From: an uncultured Clostridium sp.
GTDB lineage: Bacteria; Bacillota; Clostridia; Lachnospirales; Lachnospiraceae
Assembly (NCBI GenBank): GCA_900549235.1
Contig: URNT01000029.1
Coordinates: 1 to 40,105 of the forward strand
Length of the DNA stretch: 40,105 nucleotides
Direction of reading: 5' to 3'
Shown: positions 7,331 through 15,695 of the stretch, piece after piece
How the letters are laid out: the number at the start of each line of letters is the position of its first letter
Numbering within the stretch: position 1 is the first letter of the stretch
The notes under the pieces: model-generated
Seen by the model: the letters and a program-made list of their open reading frames with translations, nothing else
The model's database searches: none
What the model was told of the DNA's origin: nothing
Made by a program: the position numbers and the translations under genes

Positions 7331-8947
7331 TTAGGGATTATCCTCCTTCATCTGCCGTAAAAAATAAGCGATGCCACGGAGAATAAAATCCACACATGGA
7401 ATCGCTACACTGTTTCCTAACGCTTTATATCTGGCACTGTCAGATGCTCCGGGGATATCCGTCCAATGATCCGGGAATCCCTGAAGCCGTTCACATTCCA
7501 AAGGGGTCAGCCGCCGGATCAGCTTCCGCTTCTCCACAATGCATTTGTCTTCACTGACATACTGGTTGTTGATCCCCTTATGATCCGTATACCCAATGGT
7601 CCCTACTGTATCCTGATAGGGTTCACACACCAGATCCGTGGCATCCTTATGCTGTCTGGCACTCTGGGTTGCTGTTACCTTGTTTTCTAAGAATTCATCG
7701 CTTCTCTGCCGGCTGAACACCGCATGGCGGTCTGCACTAGTCAGGGTATAAGAAATGTCTGCCTGACATCCCAGACCATTTCCGCCGTTCTGCACCTCCC
7801 TGTCAATGATGTTGCCGGCAATACAGTAACTCTCTGGTATTTCCGAGACCAAAGGAACATTATTGCCGCCAGTCCCATACCGTGCAGACATGGTTGGTGC
7901 CACCTCATGCGGTCCCGTATATCTGGCATCAATTCCATGATTCTCAAACAGGATCGGCTGATTATTCCCGCTGGTTCCTGCCGCCTCTGTAAGAGTCGGA
8001 CACAGATCCACACCAATCCCCGCATTTCCCTGCTGGCTGCCCATCACCAGAGGAGGATGACCGCTCATCCCCGCCCGCAGTGTGGCAGTCACATTGATAG
8101 AAACATCCATCCGCTCGCCGCCTTGGTCATTGAGACACAAACACACCTCTTTCTTTTCTGCCGTTTCCATGGAAAGTATATAAAAATTCACCTGTCTTTC
8201 CTTTTCTGCTCCACACCAGCCTGAATCTGGAGGGCTGTTTCCAACTGCGGCGGCAGTTCCTTTCCTCTGGCCTTGGCTCTCCGCAAGATCCCCAAGCAGG
8301 CGTTCCTGCTCAAATAATATTTTGGGTGCGGTGAGTCCTCCAAAATCTGCGACAAGGAAGATCCTACGGCGACGCTGGGCGACTCCCCAGTATTGAGCAT
8401 CCAGGACTCTCCAAGCCAGGCTGAACCTATCTCCCAGAATGGCAGCCCCAGCAGGTTCCCAGCTCCCGGTGTCAGGTCGAGGCACATGACAGGTACATTC
8501 CTTAATGCGGACGATCTCCTCGATGACCGCCCGGAAGTCTTCCCCGTTTGCGGAACTGAATGCTCCGGGGACATTTTCCCAAACGAGGTATCGAGGTCGA
8601 ACAAGGTCATCTGATATCCCTCGTCTTTCATTCTCTGCTCTCATCTCCTTTACAATACGCACCTGATCCATAAAGAGTCCGGAACGTTCTCCCGCCAGCC
8701 CTTTCCGAAGTCCTGCTACTGACAGATCCTGACAGGGACTGCCTCCACAGATCACATCCACAGGCAGCAACTTTGCACCATCCAGTTTTGTGATATCCCC
8801 TACATGGATCATTTCGGGAAACCGGAGCTGCGTTACTCTCATGGGAAACGATTCGATCTCACTGGCCCATACTGGCACGATCCCGCAGTGGACTGCCGCC
8901 AGGGGGAATCCTCCAATCCCGTCAAACAGGCTGCCCAGTGTCATCAT
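7331..8947 (-). CDS. dcm: DNA (cytosine-5) methyltransferase with a repeat-rich recognition region
   Basis: A 538-residue C5-cytosine methyltransferase. Motif I is LFDGIGGF (8-14), motif IV GGSPCQDLS with catalytic Cys72, motif VI WENVPG (123-128), motif VIII QRRRRIFLV (191-199), motif IX RLTPLECERLQGFPD (479-493) and motif X GNSVAIP (511-517), so the catalytic core looks complete. The region between VIII and IX is long (about 280 residues) and holds several related segments such as APTMSARYGTGGNNVPLV and CPTLTEAAGTSGNNQPI, as in phage-type enzymes. No partner restriction endonuclease is adjacent, so it probably protects the ICE from host restriction. The start overlaps the upstream stop in ATGA. 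Confidence 0.88.
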   Translation of the reverse strand: MMTLGSLFDGIGGFPLAAVHCGIVPVWASEIESFPMRVTQLRFPEMIHVGDITKLDGAKLLPVDVICGGSPCQDLSVAGLRKGLAGERSGLFMDQVRIVKEMRAENERRGISDDLVRPRYLVWENVPGAFSSANGEDFRAVIEEIVRIKECTCHVPRPDTGSWEPAGAAILGDRFSLAWRVLDAQYWGVAQRRRRIFLVADFGGLTAPKILFEQERLLGDLAESQGQRKGTAAAVGNSPPDSGWCGAEKERQVNFYILSMETAEKKEVCLCLNDQGGERMDVSINVTATLRAGMSGHPPLVMGSQQGNAGIGVDLCPTLTEAAGTSGNNQPILFENHGIDARYTGPHEVAPTMSARYGTGGNNVPLVSEIPESYCIAGNIIDREVQNGGNGLGCQADISYTLTSADRHAVFSRQRSDEFLENKVTATQSARQHKDATDLVCEPYQDTVGTIGYTDHKGINNQYVSEDKCIVEKRKLIRRLTPLECERLQGFPDHWTDIPGASDSARYKALGNSVAIPCVDFILRGIAYFLRQMKEDNP

Positions 8948-9318
8948 CCGCCCATCTCCATTCCCTTCTGTACCGGTGCTTCACACAGCCCCCATCCAAT
9001 CTCCTGCTCACTGACCCGCCTAAGCGGAATCCGAAACCGTCTTGCCGCACGGATCTCCTGCTCCATCCCCGAGGACAGTTCATTTCCACACACCCAAATC
9101 TCATCACACACTTTTAGGATTCGAAGTCCCATACCTGTTCCAAGATTTCTCTCTTCCGGTACTTTATCATCCAATATCTGCGGATATAACAGATGGGAGG
9201 CAATGGGCGTAACCCCCTGCTTCATGGCATAACGACAGGCTGCCTTTGCAAATGCTACATTCCGCTCTACATCTCCAGAATAGGGAGATGCAATATATAC
9301 CAGTTTGTTGTGTTCCAT
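8944..9318 (-). CDS. DUF4406/DUF7768-like, nucleoside deoxyribosyltransferase-fold protein
   Basis: A 124-residue protein with the N-terminal signature VYIASPYSGDVERNVAFAK, typical of the DUF4406/DUF7768 group that shares the nucleoside 2-deoxyribosyltransferase-like Rossmann fold. Downstream, VCDEIWVCG and GMEQEIRAARRFRIPL match the second half of that fold. Members are common in phages and mobile elements, and their reaction is unproven. It directly precedes and is coupled to the cytosine methyltransferase (ATGA overlap), which hints at a link to nucleotide or DNA modification, by inference only. Confidence 0.7.
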   Translation of the reverse strand: MEHNKLVYIASPYSGDVERNVAFAKAACRYAMKQGVTPIASHLLYPQILDDKVPEERNLGTGMGLRILKVCDEIWVCGNELSSGMEQEIRAARRFRIPLRRVSEQEIGWGLCEAPVQKGMEMGG

Positions 9319-9335
9319 TCTTCACCGTCCTCTCT

Positions 9336-10238
9336 CTATTTGGAAACCACCTGCACAACGGTTCTTGTCAGATTGACGGCTCCCTGTGCTGCATAGACCG
9401 CTCCCATGACATTGGCCTTTGTTCCTGTTTCCAGCCCAAACTGGCCTGCAATCCGTGGAATCTCTCCCGCTGACAGCATAAGCCCCAAGCCAAGCAGGGC
9501 CTGATCCTTAACAACCATCAACCCCGCAATCAAAACCGTTGCCTGCAAAAATGCGGTCAGACACAGACCAATTACCTGTTTGCACCAACCAACAAACCCA
9601 TCAATATATCCCCTCGGCACACTGAATAAATAAAGACTGCCCACCGCAATCTGGATCAAAAGGATGCCTCCTCTCTTCAGGTTGGCAAAAAACACCTTGA
9701 TCACTGCATATCCCATCATAATCAGGAGAAAGATCATGAAAATAGGACTGGTGATACTTCCCAGTCCTCCAAAAATTCCCGATGTGGCCGCATCCTGCCA
9801 GGTAGCCGTATCCTTTAAGGATTGGATGATCTCGGATGCTACTGTCCCGATATCTTTTCCAAGCCCCGTAATCCCTGCAGTAAAACTTCCCTGGAGGGAA
9901 ACACTGAGCTTATAAAGCTCTACTGGGACAACGCTAAACAGACTTACTGCCAGAAAACCTTTGATCACATTTAAGGCAGTGTCCCGGATACTGCCGCGTC
10001 CGTTCTGATACTCAATTCCGCACTCAAAAGCTGCCACCACAATCCCAGTTACATAAAGTGCCCATGCCAGATAAGAAAAGAACAGAACAATGGACTGCAC
10101 CCAGCTCATCTCAAACAGATCAGCTCCCATACTTCCCATCTGCATGAAAAAGTCTCCCAAAAAACCTACAATCTGTCCATACAGCCAGTCAATGATCTGT
10201 CCTAACACCGTATCAGCGACAAAATCCCAGATAAACAA
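9336..10238 (-). CDS. TrbL/VirB6-like polytopic conjugation membrane protein
   Basis: A 300-residue integral membrane protein. Hydrophobic segments lie at about residues 50-72, 88-106, 160-182, 189-208 and 220-245, followed by an amphipathic C-terminal tail, an arrangement found in TrbL/VirB6-type channel proteins of Gram-positive ICEs. The start is TTG at 10238 with AGAGGTGA seven bases upstream. It would form the inner-membrane part of the DNA channel with VirB4 and the VirB3-like protein encoded further down the operon. Family call rests on topology and context, not on a decisive motif. Confidence 0.75.
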   Translation of the reverse strand: MFIWDFVADTVLGQIIDWLYGQIVGFLGDFFMQMGSMGADLFEMSWVQSIVLFFSYLAWALYVTGIVVAAFECGIEYQNGRGSIRDTALNVIKGFLAVSLFSVVPVELYKLSVSLQGSFTAGITGLGKDIGTVASEIIQSLKDTATWQDAATSGIFGGLGSITSPIFMIFLLIMMGYAVIKVFFANLKRGGILLIQIAVGSLYLFSVPRGYIDGFVGWCKQVIGLCLTAFLQATVLIAGLMVVKDQALLGLGLMLSAGEIPRIAGQFGLETGTKANVMGAVYAAQGAVNLTRTVVQVVSK

Positions 10239-10257
10239 TCTCTCATCACCTCTTTTC

Positions 10258-10686
10258 TTATTCCATCCTCTGTCCCATCTGCATGGTTTCCACCGGCTCC
10301 TTAAATACCTCTAAATAAGTGTTTACTGCCTCCGACATCTTTTTATAATCCGCTTCCCCTGGCTGGTACACATACCATTTCGTTTCTCTGCCATAAGACC
10401 AGATATGCGGATTTACTCCATCACGGAAGTTGGGATTCGATGTCTTTTTGATTCCCAGCACATCCTGAAAGGTCAAAACCATGCTGTCAATGATACCCTC
10501 ATTCCGGTTTAACAAGGTTACCTTTAACCGGTCATAATGGTCTGCAATCCCACCGGTCTGAAAGTTGACTTTTACCCGGATATTGTCTGTCAGCCTGCCA
10601 TAACACGCATTTCCTACATATCGTTGCTCCGTAAAGGCTGGCTCCTTTCCAACCATCTTTTTCAGTTCCTGTTCCAAAAATGTCAT
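10258..10686 (-). CDS. Hypothetical ICE protein
   Basis: A 142-residue soluble protein starting MTFLEQELKKMVG. It has a mixed alpha/beta pattern with a run of strands in the middle (GRLTDNIRVKVNFQTGG, LKVTLLNRNEGIIDSMVL) and an aromatic-rich stretch (PHIWSYGRETKWYVYQPGE). No signal peptide or membrane segment. The ATG at 10686 has GAGGGG five bases upstream; the longer frame begins with a weaker site. It sits between the DUF3852 and TrbL-like genes, so a role in the transfer machine is likely, but no function is recognised. Confidence 0.6.
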   Translation of the reverse strand: MTFLEQELKKMVGKEPAFTEQRYVGNACYGRLTDNIRVKVNFQTGGIADHYDRLKVTLLNRNEGIIDSMVLTFQDVLGIKKTSNPNFRDGVNPHIWSYGRETKWYVYQPGEADYKKMSEAVNTYLEVFKEPVETMQMGQRME

Positions 10687-10699
10687 ATGGTCCCCTCTC

Positions 10700-11095
10700 T
10701 TAAATCCCAAGAATCTGCCAGATATAAAGCGGTGCAGTCAGCGTAAACACCAGACAGGCAAACAGGATAGCCGGAGCTGCCCACTCAAACTGTCCATGCT
10801 TACGATAATCAAAATACGCTGTTCCCAATTTTCCAAAAAAGAAAACGGCTAATACCAAGTCAATGGCCGGAAACACCACATGATCCACCACTGCCTTGAT
10901 CTGCTTCGATGCCGTATCCCAGGTCCCCTCAATGGCACCCGCCACATCGCCCGATGCATAAACCGGTACGCAGCACAAGACCGCCAGTACGACTACCATG
11001 CACATAACTGCTGAAATTTTCTTTGTTCTCATCTGCTTCTTCCTCTTTCTGTCATTAGGTGATTTTTCTAACTTCTCTATCTGTTGATATGACAT
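10700..11095 (-). CDS. DUF3852-like secreted or membrane protein, possible VirB2-like subunit
   Basis: A 131-residue protein with a long basic N-terminus, a hydrophobic signal segment and a predicted cleavage after VPVYA, then two hydrophobic stretches (FPAIDLVLAVFFFGKLG and APAILFACLVFTLTAPLYI). It resembles DUF3852, a family found in Firmicute conjugative elements. Small size, signal peptide and two hydrophobic helices are like VirB2-type pilins, an inference. The ATG at 11095 has AGGAGG overlapping the upstream stop, giving coupling; an internal ATG at 11032 with AGAGGA is an alternative. Its signal region resembles that of the next gene upstream (both end VPVYA followed by a residue and GD). 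Confidence 0.7.
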   Translation of the reverse strand: MSYQQIEKLEKSPNDRKRKKQMRTKKISAVMCMVVVLAVLCCVPVYASGDVAGAIEGTWDTASKQIKAVVDHVVFPAIDLVLAVFFFGKLGTAYFDYRKHGQFEWAAPAILFACLVFTLTAPLYIWQILGI

Positions 11096-11103
11096 ATTTC
11101 CTC

Positions 11104-12807
11104 CTATTCTGGTTTCTGTGGTGCGATATGCCAGTCACTCCACAAGTTCCCGTCAATGGTAATGGAATCAGTCAGATTCATGGAGAGCATCCCAGCCGGT
11201 GTCCAGCAGTCAAGCAGCCAGGTATACGGTGTGTAGCTTCCATCCGGATACCAGATTGGGGTGAAGTGGGTTCTCCGGCGATAAGTGCTGTAGCCGTTCT
11301 CCTTAAATTCATGGGTCATATCATAACCGCCGTTCATCCGCTCCAGAAGTCTCCAGAATTTCTCATATTGAAACTCAGGAAAATAGGTCACGGCATTCTG
11401 AGCCGGTGTGACTGCAAAACTCTGATTGGTGCTGACATGGGTTATTACTTTTTCCTGGAATCCATAACCGGATTTCATCGTCCTTTCCGTAGCGGTAGGG
11501 GACTTCTCATCGGTTGTAATTCTCATATCTGCAGCCAGACTTGCAGAGTATCGATCCAGGTCAAACTCCCACCAGCCATGGTCACACCAATACCCGTCAT
11601 CCTCCTCATCTCCGCTGTGCCATACCCAATGTTCCTGCCACCATGGTCTCCACACACCCCAGGCGGCAGAGGTAACTTCTGCCTTTGACGGTACGGATGG
11701 TCTTGTAAAGCCATCATTCCGGTCATCTGCGTTGGGATCCGGCGGAGGATTTTCATCCAGATCTACGATCTTGATATTCAGCGTTCCCTTTTCCGTTCTT
11801 CCCCCTCCATGAACTCGTACTGTCATCATCATGGTCTGAGGTTCCTTCGGGGTGGTCCAGCGAATCCAGGCCAGCTGACTGTCACCGGATGGATAATACA
11901 CATGGTCCACGCGGTAGCTTTTCCCTCCCACAGAAAATGTGACAGACACCGGATCATCTGGATCACTCTGGCCTCCGCTCACCTCTACCGCTGTGATGAC
12001 TTCTGTGTTGGTCCGGTACTCATAATCATAGGTACTGATTTCCGGTTCCTCTGGCGGGGCTTCGTGAAACCGTACCACACCAAGACCCAGGGAACTTTTG
12101 ATCTCACTGTTGGAACGGACTCCAGATGTAGGTCCGCCCCATGCCGGATATCCCAGATCTGGTGTTTCCAAAAACATGGAAAGCGGGAGGTTCTGAAACG
12201 CCACAGTCGGAAGTACCGCCCGCATCCCCCCGCTTAACATCTCATCATACAAAGCTGCCTCCGTAGCCGTCGCTGCGATCAGGGTTCCCTGAAATTTTAA
12301 GAAACTGATCGGTTCCAGTAAAAGCCGGTACTCTCCTCCTACCAGCGTATCAAAGTCCATTCCTGTCAGCCCTGCAATACTGCGGACCACCTGCTCATCT
12401 GTAAAATAACTTTTGATCTCCTCAATGTTGGCCTGTCCCAGACTTTTGGAGCTGATGATCCTCGGAAGGGACTGGGCCGGATTCACATATTCGTAAGGGT
12501 TGGTATCAACCGTTAATGCACTCCCCTTGGTATAAGACATCTTGCTGACCTTTCCAAAGGAATAGACAATCTTCGGCTGCTTGTTTGTCAGGTCAATGGG
12601 CCTTGTTACTGGCTCATGCCCTTCTGCCCGGATCACGGTCACACGGACTCCCTCATTTCCCGGAGACCAGGAGTTTTGACTGGTTCCCTGCCCCATGTTT
12701 CCTCCGCCTCCGTCAATATTTCCATCTCCGACTGCATAAACAGGTACAGAAAACAGGAACGACAGTGAGAGTAAAACCGCAAGAAACACACCTCTCTTCT
12801 GCTTCAA
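11104..12807 (-). CDS. Large secreted ICE protein with tryptophan-rich patch
   Basis: A 567-residue protein with a clear signal peptide (residues 1-25, ending VPVYA) and no other membrane segment, hence exported. After a Gly-rich stretch, the middle (about 270-350) has strand-rich sequence resembling an Ig-like fold (VTFSVGGKSYRVDHVYYP), then a Pro/Asp-rich linker and, at 383-413, nine tryptophans in about 31 residues. Two Cys (YWCDHGWW and LLDCWTPAG) could form a disulfide. The start is TTG at 12807 with AAGGAGG four bases upstream; it exposes the signal peptide. It is preceded by an intrinsic terminator. No known family recognised; it may be a surface adhesin or mating-contact protein. Confidence 0.75.
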   Translation of the reverse strand: MKQKRGVFLAVLLSLSFLFSVPVYAVGDGNIDGGGGNMGQGTSQNSWSPGNEGVRVTVIRAEGHEPVTRPIDLTNKQPKIVYSFGKVSKMSYTKGSALTVDTNPYEYVNPAQSLPRIISSKSLGQANIEEIKSYFTDEQVVRSIAGLTGMDFDTLVGGEYRLLLEPISFLKFQGTLIAATATEAALYDEMLSGGMRAVLPTVAFQNLPLSMFLETPDLGYPAWGGPTSGVRSNSEIKSSLGLGVVRFHEAPPEEPEISTYDYEYRTNTEVITAVEVSGGQSDPDDPVSVTFSVGGKSYRVDHVYYPSGDSQLAWIRWTTPKEPQTMMMTVRVHGGGRTEKGTLNIKIVDLDENPPPDPNADDRNDGFTRPSVPSKAEVTSAAWGVWRPWWQEHWVWHSGDEEDDGYWCDHGWWEFDLDRYSASLAADMRITTDEKSPTATERTMKSGYGFQEKVITHVSTNQSFAVTPAQNAVTYFPEFQYEKFWRLLERMNGGYDMTHEFKENGYSTYRRRTHFTPIWYPDGSYTPYTWLLDCWTPAGMLSMNLTDSITIDGNLWSDWHIAPQKPE

Positions 12808-12863
12808 ATATCCTCCTTTCCAACCACAGGAAGCAGACGTTTCCATCTTCCCTGGTTTTAAGC

Positions 12864-12892
12864 AAACAAAAAGCACCGCATGGCTGCGATGC
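12864..12892 (-). terminator. Internal intrinsic terminator upstream of the secreted-protein gene
   Basis: On the minus strand GCATCGCA, a GCCA tetraloop and TGCGGTGC form an 8-bp RNA stem with one G-U pair (12873-12892), followed by TTTTTGTTTG. This is a standard terminator lying between the DUF6550-like gene and the 567-residue secreted protein. It should lower expression of everything downstream unless a read-through mechanism or a second promoter exists. Confidence 0.75.
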
Positions 12893-12906
12893 CTCCTCAT
12901 TGGGTA

Positions 12907-13521
12907 TTAATCCATGATGCCGATCTTATTTCCATTCTCATACATATCCTCCGCCACGGTGCCGGATCCGCCTCCCCCATGGTTCTCAACCCATCCAAAT
13001 CCAGGAACATAGATCTGGTTTCCGGATGTATCGCCAGCCTGCGGCTGTCCAGGATCCGGTTCTGGTTCTGCTGGCTTCTCTACTGACTCATGATCCACTG
13101 GCACGGGCGGTTCTTCCAGCTTTGTACCATCCGGCTTCTTCGTTGGATCCGTCAGCATTTCTTCCCTGGGCGGCTCTGGTTTTGTCGGTTCCGGCTGGAT
13201 ACTCTGCTGTGTCTGGTCCGTCTGTGCCGGCCGGCTGTCTGCCGCCTGTCCGGTAGTCTCGTTTGTTTCTTCTGTCCCCGGCTGAATCACCAGATCCGTT
13301 TTCCCACCGGATTCTTCCACGCTTTCTTTTGGAGCCTTTTGGGTTTCCAAACCCGTCCCTGGATCAACGACCACTTCGGTCACGGTCTGTGTTGTCTCTG
13401 GCAGAACATCTTCACTGGGCGGCTGTCCAAACTGCATCCCGATCGCTGCGAGCAGACCAATCCCAAGGATCATACCGCCAGTAATCACCAGATATTTTTT
13501 CGTCTTTTCTGTCAGTTTCAT
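12907..13521 (-). CDS. DUF6550-like membrane-anchored, proline-rich protein
   Basis: A 204-residue protein with a short basic N-terminus, one membrane segment (residues 10-30, YLVITGGMILGIGLLAAIGM) and a long extracytoplasmic region of low complexity rich in Pro, Glu, Thr and Gln (35-160). The C-terminal 40 residues are ordered-looking (NQIYVPGFGWVENHGGGG, then EDMYENGNKIGIMD) and resemble DUF6550 proteins of conjugative elements, recalled rather than searched. The linker length would span the cell wall and present the C-terminal motif outside. AAGGAGG precedes the ATG. It sits after the pseudopilin genes and before a terminator. Confidence 0.7.
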   Translation of the reverse strand: MKLTEKTKKYLVITGGMILGIGLLAAIGMQFGQPPSEDVLPETTQTVTEVVVDPGTGLETQKAPKESVEESGGKTDLVIQPGTEETNETTGQAADSRPAQTDQTQQSIQPEPTKPEPPREEMLTDPTKKPDGTKLEEPPVPVDHESVEKPAEPEPDPGQPQAGDTSGNQIYVPGFGWVENHGGGGSGTVAEDMYENGNKIGIMD

Positions 13522-13604
13522 CTTCTTATGCCTCCTTTACCACTGTATCCTATTTCCTGTTACGCCAAACATACCCTACCTTTCTTAGAATGTCCAGGCA
13601 TTTC

Positions 13605-14162
13605 TTAAAACACCTCCGTATAACCTGCCTGCACTTTTAATGTGATCCACATGGATGGAAGAAGCCTGCCTCCAAAGCGGACTGGCACTTCTAACCGCAC
13701 AACTGCATCTGCCTCAAACCTCTGGGCATTTGCCGGATCAGAGGGAGCCAGAGGTGCATTCCGAAGCGTCACCTGCAGGCTATCAATAGCAAATTCCATT
13801 GCAGTCCCGCCATCGGCATACTTTACATGACGGCCGCCGGATAGCCGTGTTCCCAGTGTATCATCCAGAACCGCATAAATATCGCCTTCGCTTAGTTCCT
13901 CCTCCCAGTTTCCTTCTCCAAATGGCACATAGCTTCCGGAATATCCCTCCCTGGCTCCATGGTACACCCCTGCATAATTGTCATTGACTGTGGAAATCAT
14001 GGCATCCTCCACCGCTTCCCTCACACCTGCCGCGATCACCTGCAGGCGGAAATATTCACTGATCCCACACAGAAGAAGAATCAGTGCCAGCACAATGCCT
14101 ATGGTCATTGGAAACGATGACGCCCGTTTCTCCCTGAAAATCTTCTGAATTCGTCTGCCCAC
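13605..14162 (-). CDS. TadE/TadG-like pseudopilin
   Basis: A 185-residue protein with a basic N-terminus, one hydrophobic helix (about 19-38, PMTIGIVLALILLLCGISEY) and an extracytoplasmic domain. This is the TadE/TadG layout: minor pilins of Tad (Flp) pili. The tail is strand-rich. The start is GTG at 14162 with GAGGTG six bases upstream; the longer frame runs into the preceding gene. It is next to the DUF4320 gene with an 10-base gap. It lacks the GEGYVD motif seen in DUF4320 and the DUF6133 pilin. Confidence 0.65.
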   Translation of the reverse strand: MGRRIQKIFREKRASSFPMTIGIVLALILLLCGISEYFRLQVIAAGVREAVEDAMISTVNDNYAGVYHGAREGYSGSYVPFGEGNWEEELSEGDIYAVLDDTLGTRLSGGRHVKYADGGTAMEFAIDSLQVTLRNAPLAPSDPANAQRFEADAVVRLEVPVRFGGRLLPSMWITLKVQAGYTEVF

Positions 14163-14172
14163 CTTAACCACC

Positions 14173-14580
14173 TCACTTCCAGTATACTTCCGACTTTCCG
14201 GAAGCCTTTGCCCGAAGCGTAATGGGAAAGGATGCAAACTCCCCAAACAGGCCGATATTGGTATCCAGTGTCAGGGTAACGGTAACCTCTTCATTTAACT
14301 GGATCCTTCCATTGGCTGACCATGAAATGTTCGGATGAATCCCTGTTTTTTCTGACAGCACGGCAGCACGGCGGCTTGTCTCCGCTCCAACACGCCCGCT
14401 TACTTCTGCCTCTCTCACTAATTCTGTGGCAAAAGTATCCAGCTGCTGTTTTTGAATAAACACTGGAAACACCCGCATAGAAAGAGCCAGCACCATAACC
14501 GCACTGAGAACCAGGATCATCACATCCACATACCCCTCCCCATTCTGGCTTTCTGCTATCTTTTTTACGCGTTTTTCCAC
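14173..14580 (-). CDS. DUF4320-like pseudopilin
   Basis: A 135-residue protein: basic N-terminus, the motif NGEGYVD at about residues 13-19, a hydrophobic helix (20-37) and an extracytoplasmic part with strand-like sequence (VTVTLTLDTNIGLFGEF). It resembles DUF4320, a TadE-like family in Firmicute conjugative elements. The GEGYVD motif is identical to that in the DUF6133 pilin of this ICE and sits where a prepilin peptidase would cut. The start is GTG at 14580 with AGGAGG six bases upstream. Probably a minor subunit of the Tad-type pilus. Confidence 0.75.
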   Translation of the reverse strand: MEKRVKKIAESQNGEGYVDVMILVLSAVMVLALSMRVFPVFIQKQQLDTFATELVREAEVSGRVGAETSRRAAVLSEKTGIHPNISWSANGRIQLNEEVTVTLTLDTNIGLFGEFASFPITLRAKASGKSEVYWK

Positions 14581-14620
14581 ATTTCACCTCCTGTATTCCG
14601 AATAAATCCACAGAATACAC

Positions 14621-15677
14621 TCACTCTAAGTGCATTCCCCATTCTATTTTCTCTTTTGGGGCTGTAATCTCTTCCTTCAGATTTTCATACATCTCCAAAA
14701 GGTCATAACATTCCGTATCAAAATCAACGCCTTGCAGGGTGGGATAGCGTGGAACCAAAACACTGGGAAGATTCATTTTTTTTAACTGATAGGAACTATA
14801 GCATTTTGACAGTTCACTATAAAATACAGGCCTTTCATGAAGGACATACGCTTTCCTGGTTTCTTTCTGCATTTCCTTTAATGCATCAAATACATTCCGA
14901 TATCCGTGTTGGCTCTTATAGACATAAAAGGTGGTACCTGTAATTCCATATGATACCAGAAAACCGGCCATCGTCTTATAATTCGTTCCTCTGACCCGGC
15001 AAGCCGGAATATAATTCAGAGGTTCTTCCTGCGGAATATTCGCCCATTCTTTTAATGTCACTAAAATCTGCAGGGACTCTATAAAATCAATAGGATTACT
15101 TTTAGTCAATTCCCTGATGCAACGTTCTGATATGCCATAGGCACGACAGGCCTCCCGGTGGCTTGGATATTCTATCCCATGAAACTCTACTGCTTTCCGG
15201 TTTCCGTTTGACTTAATGGGGCGAGTCAGTGCTTCTTTTAAGGACAGGCCATAGGTCAGCCGCTCATAAATGTTATCCTGAAGGACTCCATTGTCTGAAC
15301 AAAGCTCCGACAAAGATTCATAATCCCTTCCTTCATACCGGATTGGTTCTGTCCTAAGAAGAACATCTACCGCTTTTTTCCAGAGTTCCCATGCTCTTTG
15401 CCTTTGTTCTTAGCGATGTATATTTTAGACCGAACTGTATAGCAACATCTGCTATCCCATGATACGGTTTGCCCCACAGGGAAACTTCAATCCCCTGTTC
15501 TTCTAAACACCGCTGCATGGACAAATGGATGTCATGATTCCTGGCATAATAATGGCTTAGTCTGGAGTAGGAAACCTCGTACTCTCTGGCAAGGGAACGG
15601 ATGGAGGGATATTCTTTCCCTTCAAATACCACGGACTGCCAGTGTTCCCTTCCTTTCTGGATATTCTTTTCCTCCAC
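14621..15677 (-). pseudogene. Repeat helix-turn-helix DNA-binding protein, interrupted by a +1 frameshift
   Basis: Two ORFs (15354-15677 and 14621-15313) read as one gene once a single A is removed from an A6 run at 15374-15379: the frame then continues LEKAVDVLLRTEPIRYEG. The joined product (about 351 residues) has at least five copies of a roughly 50-residue unit with the pattern hydrophobic-x-G-x-x-Y-x-S, then a helix, YGIS-like turn and a second helix, for example VVFEGKEYPSIRSLAREYEV, VEFHGIEYPSHREACRAYGI and RVRGTNYKTMAGFLVSYGIT. Similar HTH repeats occur in phage and mobile-element DNA-binding proteins. The start is GTG at 15677 after the tadC stop. Either a decayed gene or a sequencing indel. 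Its position inside the Tad cluster is odd. Confidence 0.7.
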
Positions 15678-15695
15678 AGTGCCTCACTACCTCCT

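Noticed and set aside
15370..15385. Programmed -1 ribosomal frameshift at the A6 run
   Set aside because: The zero-frame phase is GAA AAA AGC, not A AAA AAG, and joining the ORFs needs a +1 shift, so a classic -1 slippery site does not explain it.
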